DNA of 64,000 nucleotides from Bacillus sp. BHET2 (lineage in GTDB: Bacteria; Bacillota; Bacilli; Bacillales; Bacillaceae_B). The stretch lies in the NCBI RefSeq assembly GCF_005938125.1, contig NZ_VCQN01000002.1:496001-560000 (forward strand). The letters are read 5' to 3'. A model generated the notes under the pieces. The model was not told where the DNA came from and made no database searches. It saw only the letters and a list, made by a program, of their open reading frames with translations. The translations under genes were made by a program, and so were the position numbers. This document shows, in pieces, positions 1 to 8,181 of the stretch (position 1 is its first letter; the number at the start of each line of letters is the position of its first letter).

Positions 1-96
1 GCAATTTCAGCAAATTCAAGGGAAAATAGACAATTTTATTGGGTTTAGTGCCGAATGTACTTGTTTATCAGTACCGTTTCTATCGAGTGGGTAGTA

Positions 97-206
97 GTTG
101 ATTTCTGTTCCAGGTGCCCGCTTTCCGTGGGGCTGGCGGTTAGCCTCCGGGGTCTCACCTGTCCAGCTTTTCCCGCAGAAGCCCTGCCCCCTCCACTCCA
201 ATCAAC
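97..206. repeat. Palindromic intergenic element, copy R1
   Basis: This non-coding element begins with gttgatt and ends with the complementary aatcaac. Its interior carries cgctttccg-tgggg, agcctcc, ggggtctcacc and ttcccgcag, in the same order as copy R2 (1141-1265) and, reversed, copy R3 (1412-1534). It lies just upstream of hisJ. The inner parts of the two arms have drifted and pair less well than in R2 and R3. Confidence 0.7.
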
Positions 207-293
207 TTATAAATTATCAATTTTTATTTTATCTCTGTTCATTTTACTTTTATAAGAGTAGATTATTATCAAACTACAAGGAAGTGAAAATTC

Positions 294-1088
294 ATGGTGA
301 AGGTTGACGGACATATTCATACACCTTTTTGCCCACATGGAAGTACAGATCCCTTTGAACTGTATATAGAAAGAGCGATTTCCTTAGGCTATAGTGCCAT
401 AACATTTACAGAACACGCACCGCTCCCCCGAGGTTTTGTCGATACAACACCTGATCAGGATAGCGGCATGGACCCAAAGTATCTTCCAGATTACTTGGAT
501 ATGCTTGAAACCCTTAAGGAAACCTATAAGGGTAAAATGATTATCCGCACTGGATTAGAGATCGATTACATTGAAGGGTTTGAAAAAGAAACGATTGAAT
601 TTCTCTCCACATATGGACATCGACTCGATGATAGTATCCTTTCGGTTCATTTTTTACAATTTCAAGAGAAATGGGATTGCCTTGATTTCAGCCCTGATGT
701 GTTTCGATCGATGATTGATTATTATGGATCTGTTGATGGAATCTATCAACGGTATTATGAAACGGTCCTTCAATCGATTCGAGCAGACTTAGGAGTTTAT
801 AAACCGAAGAGAATCGGTCACATGACCCTCGTGAAGAAATTCCAGCAGTTGTATCCTGCTTCCCATATGTTCAATGAGGAGATCTCGACCATCTTACATG
901 AAGTCGCTGGGAGGAACCTCGAGCTGGACTATAACGGGGCAGGCTTTGTTAAACCTTATTGCGGAGATTCTTATCCACCAAGGGAAGTCATTAAACAAGC
1001 CCACTCTTTAGGCATTCATACCGTTTATGGTTCAGATGCCCATACCGCTAACGGTTTAAATCAGGGAAGGGCGGATATGGACGTTTAA
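294..1088 (+). CDS. hisJ: Histidinol-phosphatase, PHP family
   Basis: This enzyme dephosphorylates L-histidinol phosphate in the cytosol, the penultimate part of histidine synthesis. The N-terminal metal-binding DGHIH motif (residues 5-9), the TEH segment near residue 40 and the C-terminal GSDAH motif are the expected PHP-fold ligands. At 264 residues it matches the HisJ length of about 268. The ATG follows AAGGAAGTG at a good distance. The gene stands alone here, not in a his operon, and heads a gene order shared with B. subtilis. Palindromic repeats flank it on both sides. No terminator directly follows it; the first strong hairpin on this strand is at 1608. Confidence 0.93.
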   Translation: MVKVDGHIHTPFCPHGSTDPFELYIERAISLGYSAITFTEHAPLPRGFVDTTPDQDSGMDPKYLPDYLDMLETLKETYKGKMIIRTGLEIDYIEGFEKETIEFLSTYGHRLDDSILSVHFLQFQEKWDCLDFSPDVFRSMIDYYGSVDGIYQRYYETVLQSIRADLGVYKPKRIGHMTLVKKFQQLYPASHMFNEEISTILHEVAGRNLELDYNGAGFVKPYCGDSYPPREVIKQAHSLGIHTVYGSDAHTANGLNQGRADMDV

Positions 1089-1140
1089 AAGATTAGGCTG
1101 TTTTTCGTAAACTTTGTTGCTTTTCAATAAGCGAGTGGTG

Positions 1141-1265
1141 GTTGATTTCCGCTGCAGGTGCTCGCTTTCCGCGGGGCGTGAGTTGAGCCTCCTCGGGCTT
1201 GCCCTGCGGGGTCTCAACTTTCCCGCTATTCCCGCAGGAGTCAAGCACCTGCAGCGTAGATCAAC
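1141..1265. repeat. Palindromic intergenic element, copy R2
   Basis: About 125 nt, just downstream of hisJ. The two ends are inverted repeats of about 22 nt (gttgatttccgctgcaggtgct against its complement) with two mismatches. The core has cgctttccgcgggg, gagcctcctcggg, ggggtctc and cccgcaggagtc. It has no open reading frame of note and no transposase, so it looks like a hairpin-forming repeat. Confidence 0.75.
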
Positions 1266-1411
1266 TTTCTAAGCATGAGGACGAATCAACTACCATACAC
1301 GACTAGTAACATCATTTTTCAACGTGTGTAGTGGTCAATTTTAGCTAGAATAGTTAGATACTATTTCATTCGTTTTTTTTCACTAGTAAGCTCTGTCACG
1401 ACATCTCATTT

Positions 1412-1534
1412 AGATGGTGAGGGGAACGGCGGAGACTCCTGCGGAAAAACGGGCGTGCCGAGACCCCGTTCGGCTAAGCTGAGGAGGCTTGGCCGTTCGT
1501 CCGCCGGAAAGCGAAGCCGTTCACCTCACCATCT
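1412..1534. repeat. Palindromic intergenic element, copy R3 (reverse orientation)
   Basis: Read on the minus strand it shows the same core order as R1 and R2 (cgctttccg, aagcctcctc, ggggtctc, ttccgcaggagtc). Its arms have a different sequence, agatggtgagg-gaacggc, but still pair over about 19 nt with one mismatch. A second, outer pair (gctctgtca near 1390 and tgacagagc near 1550) extends the palindrome. Together with R2 it fills most of the 590-nt gap between hisJ and refZ. Confidence 0.7.
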
Positions 1535-1607
1535 ATCGCACACACTCATTGACAGAGCCTTGGCAGCTCCTATGTTAGAAAACAACAATCTTTGTGAAAA
1601 GAACCAA

Positions 1608-1652
1608 AGATAAAGAACTCTGCTCATATCGAGCAAGAGTTCTTTATCTTTT
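1608..1652. terminator. Bidirectional hairpin between hisJ region and refZ
   Basis: A stem of about 18 bp (agataaagaactc...gagttctttatct) is followed by a T-run on the plus strand. On the minus strand it lies 28 nt past the refZ stop and has a weaker T-tract. It probably ends refZ transcription and stops read-through from hisJ. Confidence 0.75.
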
Positions 1653-1680
1653 TCTAGCAGCATCACAGCCAACTCTATCT

Positions 1681-2334
1681 TCAAATAATAAGTTCTGTCT
1701 TCATGACCTCTTTTGCTTCTGAAACGAGAAGCAGATCAATCCATTGGTCGATGTTTTTATAGTATTGATCAATAAAATAATATTCCTGTGGAAACATTTG
1801 CCACACTTCCCTTAACTGCTGACTATTCAGAAATGGCATGGTCATCATGGACTTCAGCTGTATGACCAAAAAGCTGACAGGCTGCTTCTTAAAAGCATGA
1901 TCCTTCATCCCTTGTTCAAATAGCCGCTTCATATAATGCCTTTCTTTCATTAAATAGGAGGAAATGATTTCACGGACAACCTGTGAATCGATGGAAACCT
2001 CTCTCCAAATGAAGCGTGACAGTTGATGGTTGTCACTTTGAAATTTCAATATTTTGTAAACAGCCCGCTTCAAGCATAAATCAGCACTGACATAATTCAG
2101 TGCTTCGTTCTCTTCTTGAAGAAAGCGTAAGTACTGTTCAAAGAAATGAGTGAAGCAAGCTTCTAATACCCCTTGCTTCCCCTTAAAATAATAGGATATC
2201 GTGGCCGGATTCACTTTCGCTCTTTTCGCTATATCCCTGACGGATGTCCCATCAAAACCATGGTCATAAAACAGATACACCGCTGCTTGAAAAATGGCTT
2301 CTTTCGTCGGAATGGAAGTATTTGATTTTTTCAT
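1681..2334 (-). CDS. refZ: TetR-family regulator RefZ (YttP)
   Basis: A 217-residue TetR-type DNA-binding protein. The N-terminal helix-turn-helix is clear at residues 10-55 (AVYLFYDHGFDGTSVRDIAKRA, then ATISYYFKGKQGVLEAC). The C-terminal part is a helical dimer domain without an obvious ligand motif. Its position, convergent with hisJ and divergent from the msrC gene, matches B. subtilis refZ. In that species RefZ binds sites near the origin and influences FtsZ and chromosome capture at sporulation. Assignment rests on family and synteny; no RefZ operator was identified here. It is unlikely to be an efflux-pump repressor, as no pump gene is adjacent. Confidence 0.82.
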   Translation of the reverse strand: MKKSNTSIPTKEAIFQAAVYLFYDHGFDGTSVRDIAKRAKVNPATISYYFKGKQGVLEACFTHFFEQYLRFLQEENEALNYVSADLCLKRAVYKILKFQSDNHQLSRFIWREVSIDSQVVREIISSYLMKERHYMKRLFEQGMKDHAFKKQPVSFLVIQLKSMMTMPFLNSQQLREVWQMFPQEYYFIDQYYKNIDQWIDLLLVSEAKEVMKTELII

Positions 2335-2608
2335 ATTTCCCCTTCTTTCAAGTATAATAGGCGTATGAAAAAAACAGTAACGAAGATCAATTGATTTATT
2401 CGGATAAAACCTAAATCTTGAAGGTAATGAAGAAGTATGCTAAAAATGGTTCAATAGACATTTCTATTATAGTTTGTTTACAAGAATAATTCGTGTTTCC
2501 ATGTTGATTTCCTTTAAGTAATTCTCGACAGAATCTGTTGTGTAAAAAGAATTGGAGAGCAAATGGACATGAAATAACGCATATTATGTAGAATTGGGGG
2601 AGATATTG

Positions 2609-3094
2609 ATGTTTCAAGTAGAAAAATATCAAGGTACAAAGGAACAGGGCTTTAGCCTTGTCACAAAGCAATTAAACGCTTTATTAGAAGGTGAGCCAAA
2701 TCAAATTGCGAATTTGAGCAATGCTTCCGCCCTACTAGGTCAATTTATGGATCGCATCAATTGGGTAGGCTTTTATTTATACGAAGAAGAAAGCAACCAG
2801 CTCGTCTTGGGACCGTTCCAGGGACTGCCTGCATGTGTAAGGATCCCACTGGGAAGAGGGGTTTGTGGCACTGCTGCCAGTGAACAAAAAACGGTTATGA
2901 TCGATGATGTCCATCAATTCCCTGGACACATCGCATGCGATGCAGCCTCTCAGTCCGAAATTGTCATCCCTCTTGTAAAAGAAGGAAAGCTGATTGGAGT
3001 ACTCGATATCGACAGCCCGGAAAAAGCGAGATTTGACAAAGATGATCAGAAATATTTGGAAGTTTATGTAAATGAGCTTTTAAAGCACCTTTAA
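2609..3094 (+). CDS. msrC: Free methionine-(R)-sulfoxide reductase, GAF domain (YtsP)
   Basis: A single GAF domain protein of 161 residues that reduces free L-methionine-R-sulfoxide in the cytosol. The three cysteines diagnostic of fRMsr are present: C76 (LPACVRI), C86 (RGVCGTA) and C110 (HIACDAAS). The ATG at 2609 is chosen because GGGGGAG precedes it by 6 nt; a TTG 15 nt upstream would overlap that site. It is divergent from refZ across about 270 nt, as in B. subtilis where the gene is ytsP. A hairpin at 3108 ends the unit. Confidence 0.9.
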   Translation: MFQVEKYQGTKEQGFSLVTKQLNALLEGEPNQIANLSNASALLGQFMDRINWVGFYLYEEESNQLVLGPFQGLPACVRIPLGRGVCGTAASEQKTVMIDDVHQFPGHIACDAASQSEIVIPLVKEGKLIGVLDIDSPEKARFDKDDQKYLEVYVNELLKHL

Positions 3095-3107
3095 TCTTTG
3101 AACCAAT

Positions 3108-3153
3108 GACTGGGCCTGCCGGGGAGATTTATATCCGGCACGGTCTTTTTTAT
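3108..3153 (+). terminator. Terminator after msrC
   Basis: An imperfect stem (tgccgg...tccggca plus outer gac/gtc pairs) is followed by cttttttat, 14 nt past the stop codon. Confidence 0.75.
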
Positions 3154-3531
3154 GGTGGTAATTTCGGCCAGACACCCGGTGTGATGATTGTTAGGGTAGC
3201 ACCCGTCTTGCAAAAAAAATCCTCAGATATATTCCTCCTTAATAGCCACCATTTCACATTCAGCTGAATAGCCTATGAGTATAGGATACTATGAAATCCT
3301 TCGTTTCATTTTCTAAAGAACAAATACTCTTGATATATTGAAAGACGGAAACCGAAATGGGTACGTATGGACTTGAGTTGGAAGTTGTCAGAACCCTAGA
3401 CTGATGAAACGTTAACGTTTTTTCATCGTGTTTAAGGGGAAGAGAATGGAAGAGAGATTATTGCAAAATAAGATGAATTTAAACTGATGATGATATTTCC
3501 CATATACATTTCAGTTGAGAGGGGATGTAAT
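3154..3531. other. Gene-free stretch before the PAP2 gene
   Basis: No supportable ORF is present. A perfect 14-nt palindrome, aaacgttaacgttt, lies at 3407-3420 about 110 nt before the PAP2 start and is flanked by gatga and tcatc, giving an operator-like shape. Nothing else stands out. Confidence 0.5.
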
Positions 3532-4173
3532 ATGAGCAACAAGATGAAAGACTTACCATATTTATTATTTTTTCTTGTGATGCCAGCATTAGGGTTGATA
3601 TATAAACTATTAAATACAAATTCTCGTGAAGCGGTCATCCTTTCTACAGATATCGATGGATTAATTCCATTCATACCGGTATTCATTGTGCCATATATCC
3701 TTTGGTATGCTTTTATTTTAGGATACCTGTTTTATTTTTGGTATAAAGATATCCCCATTTTTCTTAAAACCCTGAGCATCATTGCCATTGGGGAGTTGGT
3801 TTGCTTCGTTATTTACTTTTACTTTCAGACAACCGTACCTCGTCCCACTCTTGAGGGGGATGGACTGTTTGTCAATCTTGTTCGAATGATCTATAGCCAT
3901 GATCAGCCGTATAATGCGTTTCCAAGCATCCATGTTTTAACGACATTTGCCATCATGCTTGGCAATATCAACATTAAGGATAAACATTCATTTCACTCCA
4001 TTTTTGTCCCGATCATGGGTTCACTGATCATCATTTCAACTCTGTTTATAAAACAACATTTTATTCTCGATATGGTAAGCTCGATTTTTTTAACCGTGTT
4101 CATTTATGGCATTATTTTTGAGCTTTATGGATTCGGTGAAAAGAAGTCAAAGCAAACATATATAGAAGAATGA
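3532..4173 (+). CDS. PAP2-family membrane phosphatase
   Basis: A 213-residue integral membrane protein with about six hydrophobic segments. The three PAP2 catalytic motifs are recognisable in a variant form: VPRPTL near residue 100, FPSIHV near residue 128, and STLFIKQHFILD near residue 165 with the H-x3-D pair. The PSIHV form is more like inositol-phosphoceramide-synthase type PAP2 proteins than the usual PSGH form. The ATG at 3532 follows GAGAGGGG. The substrate is probably a lipid phosphate, but this is inference. The gene is inserted, with the next one, into a gene order otherwise like B. subtilis. It ends at a terminator shared with the convergent lyase gene. Confidence 0.75.
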   Translation: MSNKMKDLPYLLFFLVMPALGLIYKLLNTNSREAVILSTDIDGLIPFIPVFIVPYILWYAFILGYLFYFWYKDIPIFLKTLSIIAIGELVCFVIYFYFQTTVPRPTLEGDGLFVNLVRMIYSHDQPYNAFPSIHVLTTFAIMLGNINIKDKHSFHSIFVPIMGSLIIISTLFIKQHFILDMVSSIFLTVFIYGIIFELYGFGEKKSKQTYIEE

Positions 4174-4176
4174 TAT

Positions 4177-4226
4177 AAAAAAACAGGAAGGACCCGCTAA
4201 TAATATCGGGTTCCTTCCTGTTTTTT
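4177..4226. terminator. Bidirectional terminator between PAP2 and lyase genes
   Basis: A stem of about 15 bp (aacaggaaggacccg against cgggttccttcctgtt) is flanked by A-rich and T-rich runs on the two sides, so it serves both convergent genes. Confidence 0.92.
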
Positions 4227-5406
4227 ATGCCTTATCCAGCGCCTGCAATAGATCATTCCAGATATCTTCCGGTGCTTCCAATCCGACAGAAAGTCTTAAT
4301 AGTGTGTCACTAATCCCCATGCTCTTTCTCGAATCCTCAGGCACGACGGCGTGAGTCATGGTGGCAGGATGCTGGATCAGCGTTTCAGCATCTCCTAGAC
4401 TGACGGCAATTTTGATCATTGATAGATCATCCATCAGCTTCTGGGCTTCTTCTTTCGACCCTTTGATCGTAAATGAAATCATGCCACCCGGTTTTTTCAT
4501 CTGTTTCTTCATCACCTCATGTTGAGGATGATTCGAATGTCCCGGGTAAATGACGGTTTCGACGACAGGATGTTCGGCTAGAAGATCGGCAATCTTCTCT
4601 GCACTTTCGCAATGACGGTCCATTCTCACCGCCAGCGTTTTTAATCCTCGTAATAATAACCAGGCATCAAATGGGGAAATGATTCCCCCAATATCTTTTT
4701 GGGTTGTCATCCGGATTTCTGCCATCTTTTCCTGTGACCCGACGACAAGACCCGCTACCACATCACCATGTCCTCCGATATACTTCGTTGCGCTATGGAT
4801 GACAATATCGCACCCTAGCTCCAATGGACGTTGTAAATACGGAGAACAGAATGTATTATCCACCACAACCGGTATTCCTTTTTCCTTAGCGACCTTCACA
4901 ACCAGCTGTAAATCAATTAATTGCATGGTTGGATTTATTGGTGTTTCCACGTAAATACAAGTGGTGTTCTCAGTGATTTTCTCTCGGATCTCTTCTTCTG
5001 TACTCATGGAAGAAAAATCATGCCCAATCGCAAACTTCTCTTCAAGGAGCTGCAGCAAACCAAATGTACATCCATAAACCCCTTGTGAGCAGAGAATATG
5101 ATCCCCCGATTTCGTTAACGATAATAATACTGCAGAAACCGCTGCCATACCGGAACCGAAAGCAAGGGCAGCCTCGCCCCCCTCTAAGGATGCCATCCTG
5201 TCTTCGAGAATCGATACGGTCGGATTTCCCAGTCTTGAATATATATATCCTTCTTCTTCACCTGCGAATCGATTTTCCCCTTGTTTCGCATTGGCGAAAG
5301 TGTAAGTAGAAGTTTGGTATAACGGGGGTGCTAAACTATCAAAATGCTGAGACGATTGATACCCCTCATGAATGACCCTTGTTTCAAAACGCTTCTCTTC
5401 TTTCAT
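4225..5406 (-). CDS. PLP-dependent methionine gamma-lyase
   Basis: A 393-residue Cys/Met-metabolism PLP enzyme. The PLP lysine is K208 in HSATKYIGG; YSRLGNPTV near residue 56 and the SGMAA phosphate-binding loop near residue 85 are intact. C113 in VYGCTFGL is the cysteine typical of methionine gamma-lyase, which splits methionine to methanethiol, 2-oxobutyrate and ammonia; cystathionine gamma-lyases and synthases usually have another residue there. That choice is inferred from one position, and cystathionine lyase activity remains possible. A near-consensus cre site lies at 5479-5492 upstream, suggesting CcpA control. The gene interrupts the B. subtilis-like order. Confidence 0.82.
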   Translation of the reverse strand: MKEEKRFETRVIHEGYQSSQHFDSLAPPLYQTSTYTFANAKQGENRFAGEEEGYIYSRLGNPTVSILEDRMASLEGGEAALAFGSGMAAVSAVLLSLTKSGDHILCSQGVYGCTFGLLQLLEEKFAIGHDFSSMSTEEEIREKITENTTCIYVETPINPTMQLIDLQLVVKVAKEKGIPVVVDNTFCSPYLQRPLELGCDIVIHSATKYIGGHGDVVAGLVVGSQEKMAEIRMTTQKDIGGIISPFDAWLLLRGLKTLAVRMDRHCESAEKIADLLAEHPVVETVIYPGHSNHPQHEVMKKQMKKPGGMISFTIKGSKEEAQKLMDDLSMIKIAVSLGDAETLIQHPATMTHAVVPEDSRKSMGISDTLLRLSVGLEAPEDIWNDLLQALDKA

Positions 5407-5478
5407 CTAGTATTCCTCCCAGTATGCCCTTTAAGTCTAATTAACTACTAATCTAGAATATGATAATCACAAAGAAAA

Positions 5479-5492
5479 AGAAAGCGGTTACA
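5479..5492 (-). promoter_or_regulatory. cre-like CcpA site upstream of the lyase gene
   Basis: On the minus strand the 14-mer TGTAACCGCTTTCT fits the cre consensus TGWAANCGNTNWCA at 13 of 14 positions, counting the degenerate ones. It lies about 75 nt before the start codon. A complementary aaccgc at 5510 allows a small hairpin. Confidence 0.6.
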
Positions 5493-5540
5493 CTAAAGTG
5501 ATAAAGGGAAACCGCTTGGTAGTCCACCGTTATCTCTCAT

Positions 5541-5577
5541 AAAAAACAGGAAGGACTTAATTGGCCCCTTCCTGTTT
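5541..5577 (-). terminator. Terminator after ytrP
   Basis: Stem aacaggaagg / ccttcctgtt with a T-run on the minus strand, 13 nt past the ytrP stop. The stem sequence repeats that of the terminator at 4177. Confidence 0.88.
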
Positions 5578-5589
5578 CTCTTCACAGAC

Positions 5590-7422
5590 TTATTCTATAT
5601 TCTCTCCGTCACAGTCTTTCGCAACTTGATTTTTCCCATTATTTTTCGCATGATAGAGTGCTTCATCTGCTTTTTTTACTAGTTCCTTCACGGATTTTGG
5701 ACACTTGTCATCGCTCACTCTCCACGTCGATAAACCACATGACAGCGTGACGGTTGGATTTGTTTTCACAGGAATCTCTTCAATGATGCGTTCAGCGATC
5801 CTCATGCCGTCTTCAAGAGCAAGAGAAGGTAAGTAGACTGCCAATTCTTCTCCTCCCCACCTTGCCACAAACCCATGATGGCTGACGATTCCTTTAATCA
5901 GATTTGAAACAGCGATAATAACCTCATCACCAATCTGATGGCCGTAGTTATCATTAATCAATTTAAAGTCATCAATATCAATCAGCAGCAATGAACCTGA
6001 ATCATCCTTATTCATGGAAGATTCCATTTCGTCATCCAAATAATTTCGTGCGAATAGTTTAGTCATATGATCGGTAATGACCATATGCTCCAGTTTTTCA
6101 CGGAGGGTTGCATTGGTGATCGCTAAGGTTGAATGATGAATGAATGACTGTAAGAGTTTATACATATCGAATGAAAACATATATGGTTCCTTATGAAGTA
6201 CAATACAAAATCCAATCAGGGCTTCATTTTGAACCATCGGTACAGCCATGATTGAAGGAAAGACCGCTCCCTCGTCAAACCTGTCGCTCACATCGCCCAG
6301 GAAGATGGCATCCTTTTCCTTCTCGATCCGCCGCTTTACATAGGAGATATACCCTTTCCCAACTTTATCAAAAAAGACGGACGAGCTTTCTTCCAAGATG
6401 CTATATTCTCCCTTATGAAGGAGAACAAACCCAATGGCGGATGCTTGAAAGGAACGCTCGATTTGCTTCTTTAGAAACATCACCGTTTCCGATAATCGCA
6501 AATTCAAATTTAATTGATGGGAAGTTTCATTGATTAGCTGGAGGTCGGTAATAAGCCTCCTGGATTGTTCATACAACTTGGCATTTTCCAGGGCACTTCC
6601 TCCCGTATAGGCAAGCAGACGAATGAACTCAATCTTCTGATCCGTAAAGGTCGAATGGGACATGGATTTCACTTCGAGCACACCGTAGATCCCTTGCTTT
6701 CCCTTCAAGGGTGCATACAGGACATTCTGTTCTCCCACTTCGATACTTCCGTTGACAAACGCCTGCATGGCAGACTCGTTGGCGTGATCAAAGTCAAAGC
6801 TTTTAATAGGAAGTGTTCCAAAATCGTATCGATCATTCGACAATAACAAGTGAAACTCATCAATAGGAAATACCCGCTTCAACGTCTCGATGATCTGGAC
6901 GAGAAGTGTATGAACATCTCTTGTAGAATGGAAAATCTCCGTGACTTTAAATAATTCCCGGTATCGTCTCTCATCTTCAAGTATCGTTTGGATTCCGCCT
7001 ATATGCTGTAAAAATTGATTGCTCGCTTCCCTGAAAGAATGGAACCAGCTCTCATCGGCTATCCCTTGTCCATCCTCCCATTCCACTACAAGAATCGCTA
7101 AAGGACTTCCATCTTGATTCGTAAAGTGAAACTTAATCGATCCTTGATCATCCTTCTCCATCGTGATGGGATCAAGGAGGTATTCCTGGCTCGATTCTGC
7201 AAGAGTGAGAGGTGCATCCACATTCTGGCGGGGATGATATAAGAAATATGCAGAATCGCTATATAAATATAAAAATGCCCTCTCGATTTCAAGACAATCT
7301 TTAATAACCGCCAGCCACTTCTGTAATTGGACCGGATGATCCGTCTCAGCTGACATTTCTTCATATATTAAATCGAATAGCTTGGATTTGTATTCGTGCA
7401 ATGAATGTTGAATAACGTACAT
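5590..7422 (-). CDS. ytrP: GAF-GGDEF protein YtrP (diguanylate cyclase family)
   Basis: A cytosolic protein of about 610 residues. Two or three GAF-like sensor regions occupy residues 1-430, followed by a helical linker and a GGDEF domain. The active-site loop reads RWGGEELAVYLPS (GGEEL form) and the upstream segment LLIDIDDFKLINDNYGHQIGD carries the metal-binding Asp and substrate-binding Asn-Asp, so cyclase activity making cyclic di-GMP is possible. The ATG at 7422 is preferred because GGGTGAG sits just before it; an in-frame GTG 15 nt upstream has no such site. The gene is a neighbour of rpsD, as in B. subtilis. Confidence 0.85.
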   Translation of the reverse strand: MYVIQHSLHEYKSKLFDLIYEEMSAETDHPVQLQKWLAVIKDCLEIERAFLYLYSDSAYFLYHPRQNVDAPLTLAESSQEYLLDPITMEKDDQGSIKFHFTNQDGSPLAILVVEWEDGQGIADESWFHSFREASNQFLQHIGGIQTILEDERRYRELFKVTEIFHSTRDVHTLLVQIIETLKRVFPIDEFHLLLSNDRYDFGTLPIKSFDFDHANESAMQAFVNGSIEVGEQNVLYAPLKGKQGIYGVLEVKSMSHSTFTDQKIEFIRLLAYTGGSALENAKLYEQSRRLITDLQLINETSHQLNLNLRLSETVMFLKKQIERSFQASAIGFVLLHKGEYSILEESSSVFFDKVGKGYISYVKRRIEKEKDAIFLGDVSDRFDEGAVFPSIMAVPMVQNEALIGFCIVLHKEPYMFSFDMYKLLQSFIHHSTLAITNATLREKLEHMVITDHMTKLFARNYLDDEMESSMNKDDSGSLLLIDIDDFKLINDNYGHQIGDEVIIAVSNLIKGIVSHHGFVARWGGEELAVYLPSLALEDGMRIAERIIEEIPVKTNPTVTLSCGLSTWRVSDDKCPKSVKELVKKADEALYHAKNNGKNQVAKDCDGENIE

Positions 7423-7567
7423 TTTTCTCACCCACACCTAAAAGGTTTGTGAAACTATTTACCTCACCGACTCTGAATCAGCACTACATCATCCTGTAAA
7501 ACAACCAGCCATAATGAGTGATCCTCGTATAGAGAATGACATTCAACTAGTTTTCTTTTTGATTGGA

Positions 7568-7741
7568 TCAGTTCAGTTGAATCGGTTCGTCTTGTTTTCC
7601 GTTGAATAGGAGGATCAATCGTGAATCCTTCTGAATGTGAAAGGAATAAAAGGGGGAATATAAGAACCCTCCTAAAGTCAAAAGAACGCACAATTCGATC
7701 AAAACGAAGCGAAGGGACTTGTCTCCCCTTAATTTTTCCAA
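7568..7741 (-). CDS. Small membrane protein, perhaps frameshifted
   Basis: Unrecognised. A TTG start preceded by AGGTG gives 57 residues with one hydrophobic segment (FVLIELCVLLTLGGFLY). A TATAAT-like box lies about 30 nt upstream. A second minus-strand frame overlaps its 3' end and runs to 7464, ending in protein-like LWLVVLQDDVVLIQSR. Adding one base in the AAAA run near 7598 would join both into a protein of about 90 residues. Either the short form is real, or this is a recently broken gene or a sequencing slip. Confidence 0.4.
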   Translation of the reverse strand: MEKLRGDKSLRFVLIELCVLLTLGGFLYSPFYSFHIQKDSRLILLFNGKQDEPIQLN

Positions 7742-7962
7742 ATTATTCACCTAATTAACATATTTTCCAATTTAATTATATCACAATTAATGACTTTTGG
7801 ACTATTTTGTTTACTTCATGAGAGAAGAAATTGAACTAAAACTTCTCAACTTTAATAGATTCTCTGATCAGAAAGGTAATCCTTCTATTCAATATCCGAA
7901 GTATTGTCCATCAATTCAGTTCGAACACATTTATGATATGTGTGAAACTCAAAATATGCCCT

Positions 7963-7990
7963 TGACTTCTATACTCTCCCGTCATATAAT
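7963..7990 (+). promoter_or_regulatory. Sigma-A promoter of rpsD
   Basis: TTGACT (7963-7968) and TATAAT (7985-7990) are separated by exactly 17... 16 bp of tctatactctcccgtc plus one base, near ideal spacing. Transcription would begin near 7997. Confidence 0.85.
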
Positions 7991-7996
7991 ATTCTT

Positions 7997-8181
7997 TGTG
8001 TAAAATAATGCAGCTTCAGTGAAATCCTTTATGATCGTATTTTGTTCCTCTACTACTTGAGGTGTATCTTGTAACCCTCTGCTGCTAGGGCGAAGGTACA
8101 TGAAAACAAAATGCACATAATTGTTATTCACAGGTGTTTTTATTTTACAACAAAATAAAAACAATAAAGGAGGAGTCATTC
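7997..8181 (+). ncRNA. rpsD leader, probable S4 autoregulatory RNA
   Basis: About 185 nt of transcribed leader separates the promoter from the rpsD start and contains no ORF. In Bacillus the rpsD leader binds S4 to repress its own translation. Position and length fit this element, and inverted segments such as ggtgttttta with taaaaac near the ribosome binding site could mask it. The fold itself was not computed. Confidence 0.6.

Noticed and set aside
97-1534. Palindromic elements R1-R3 as insertion sequences
   Set aside because: They are about 110-125 nt with no transposase frame, and no target duplication could be recognised.
2411-2671. Minus-strand 86-residue ORF overlapping the msrC start
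   Set aside because: It covers the refZ-msrC promoter region and has no ribosome site or homology I recognise.
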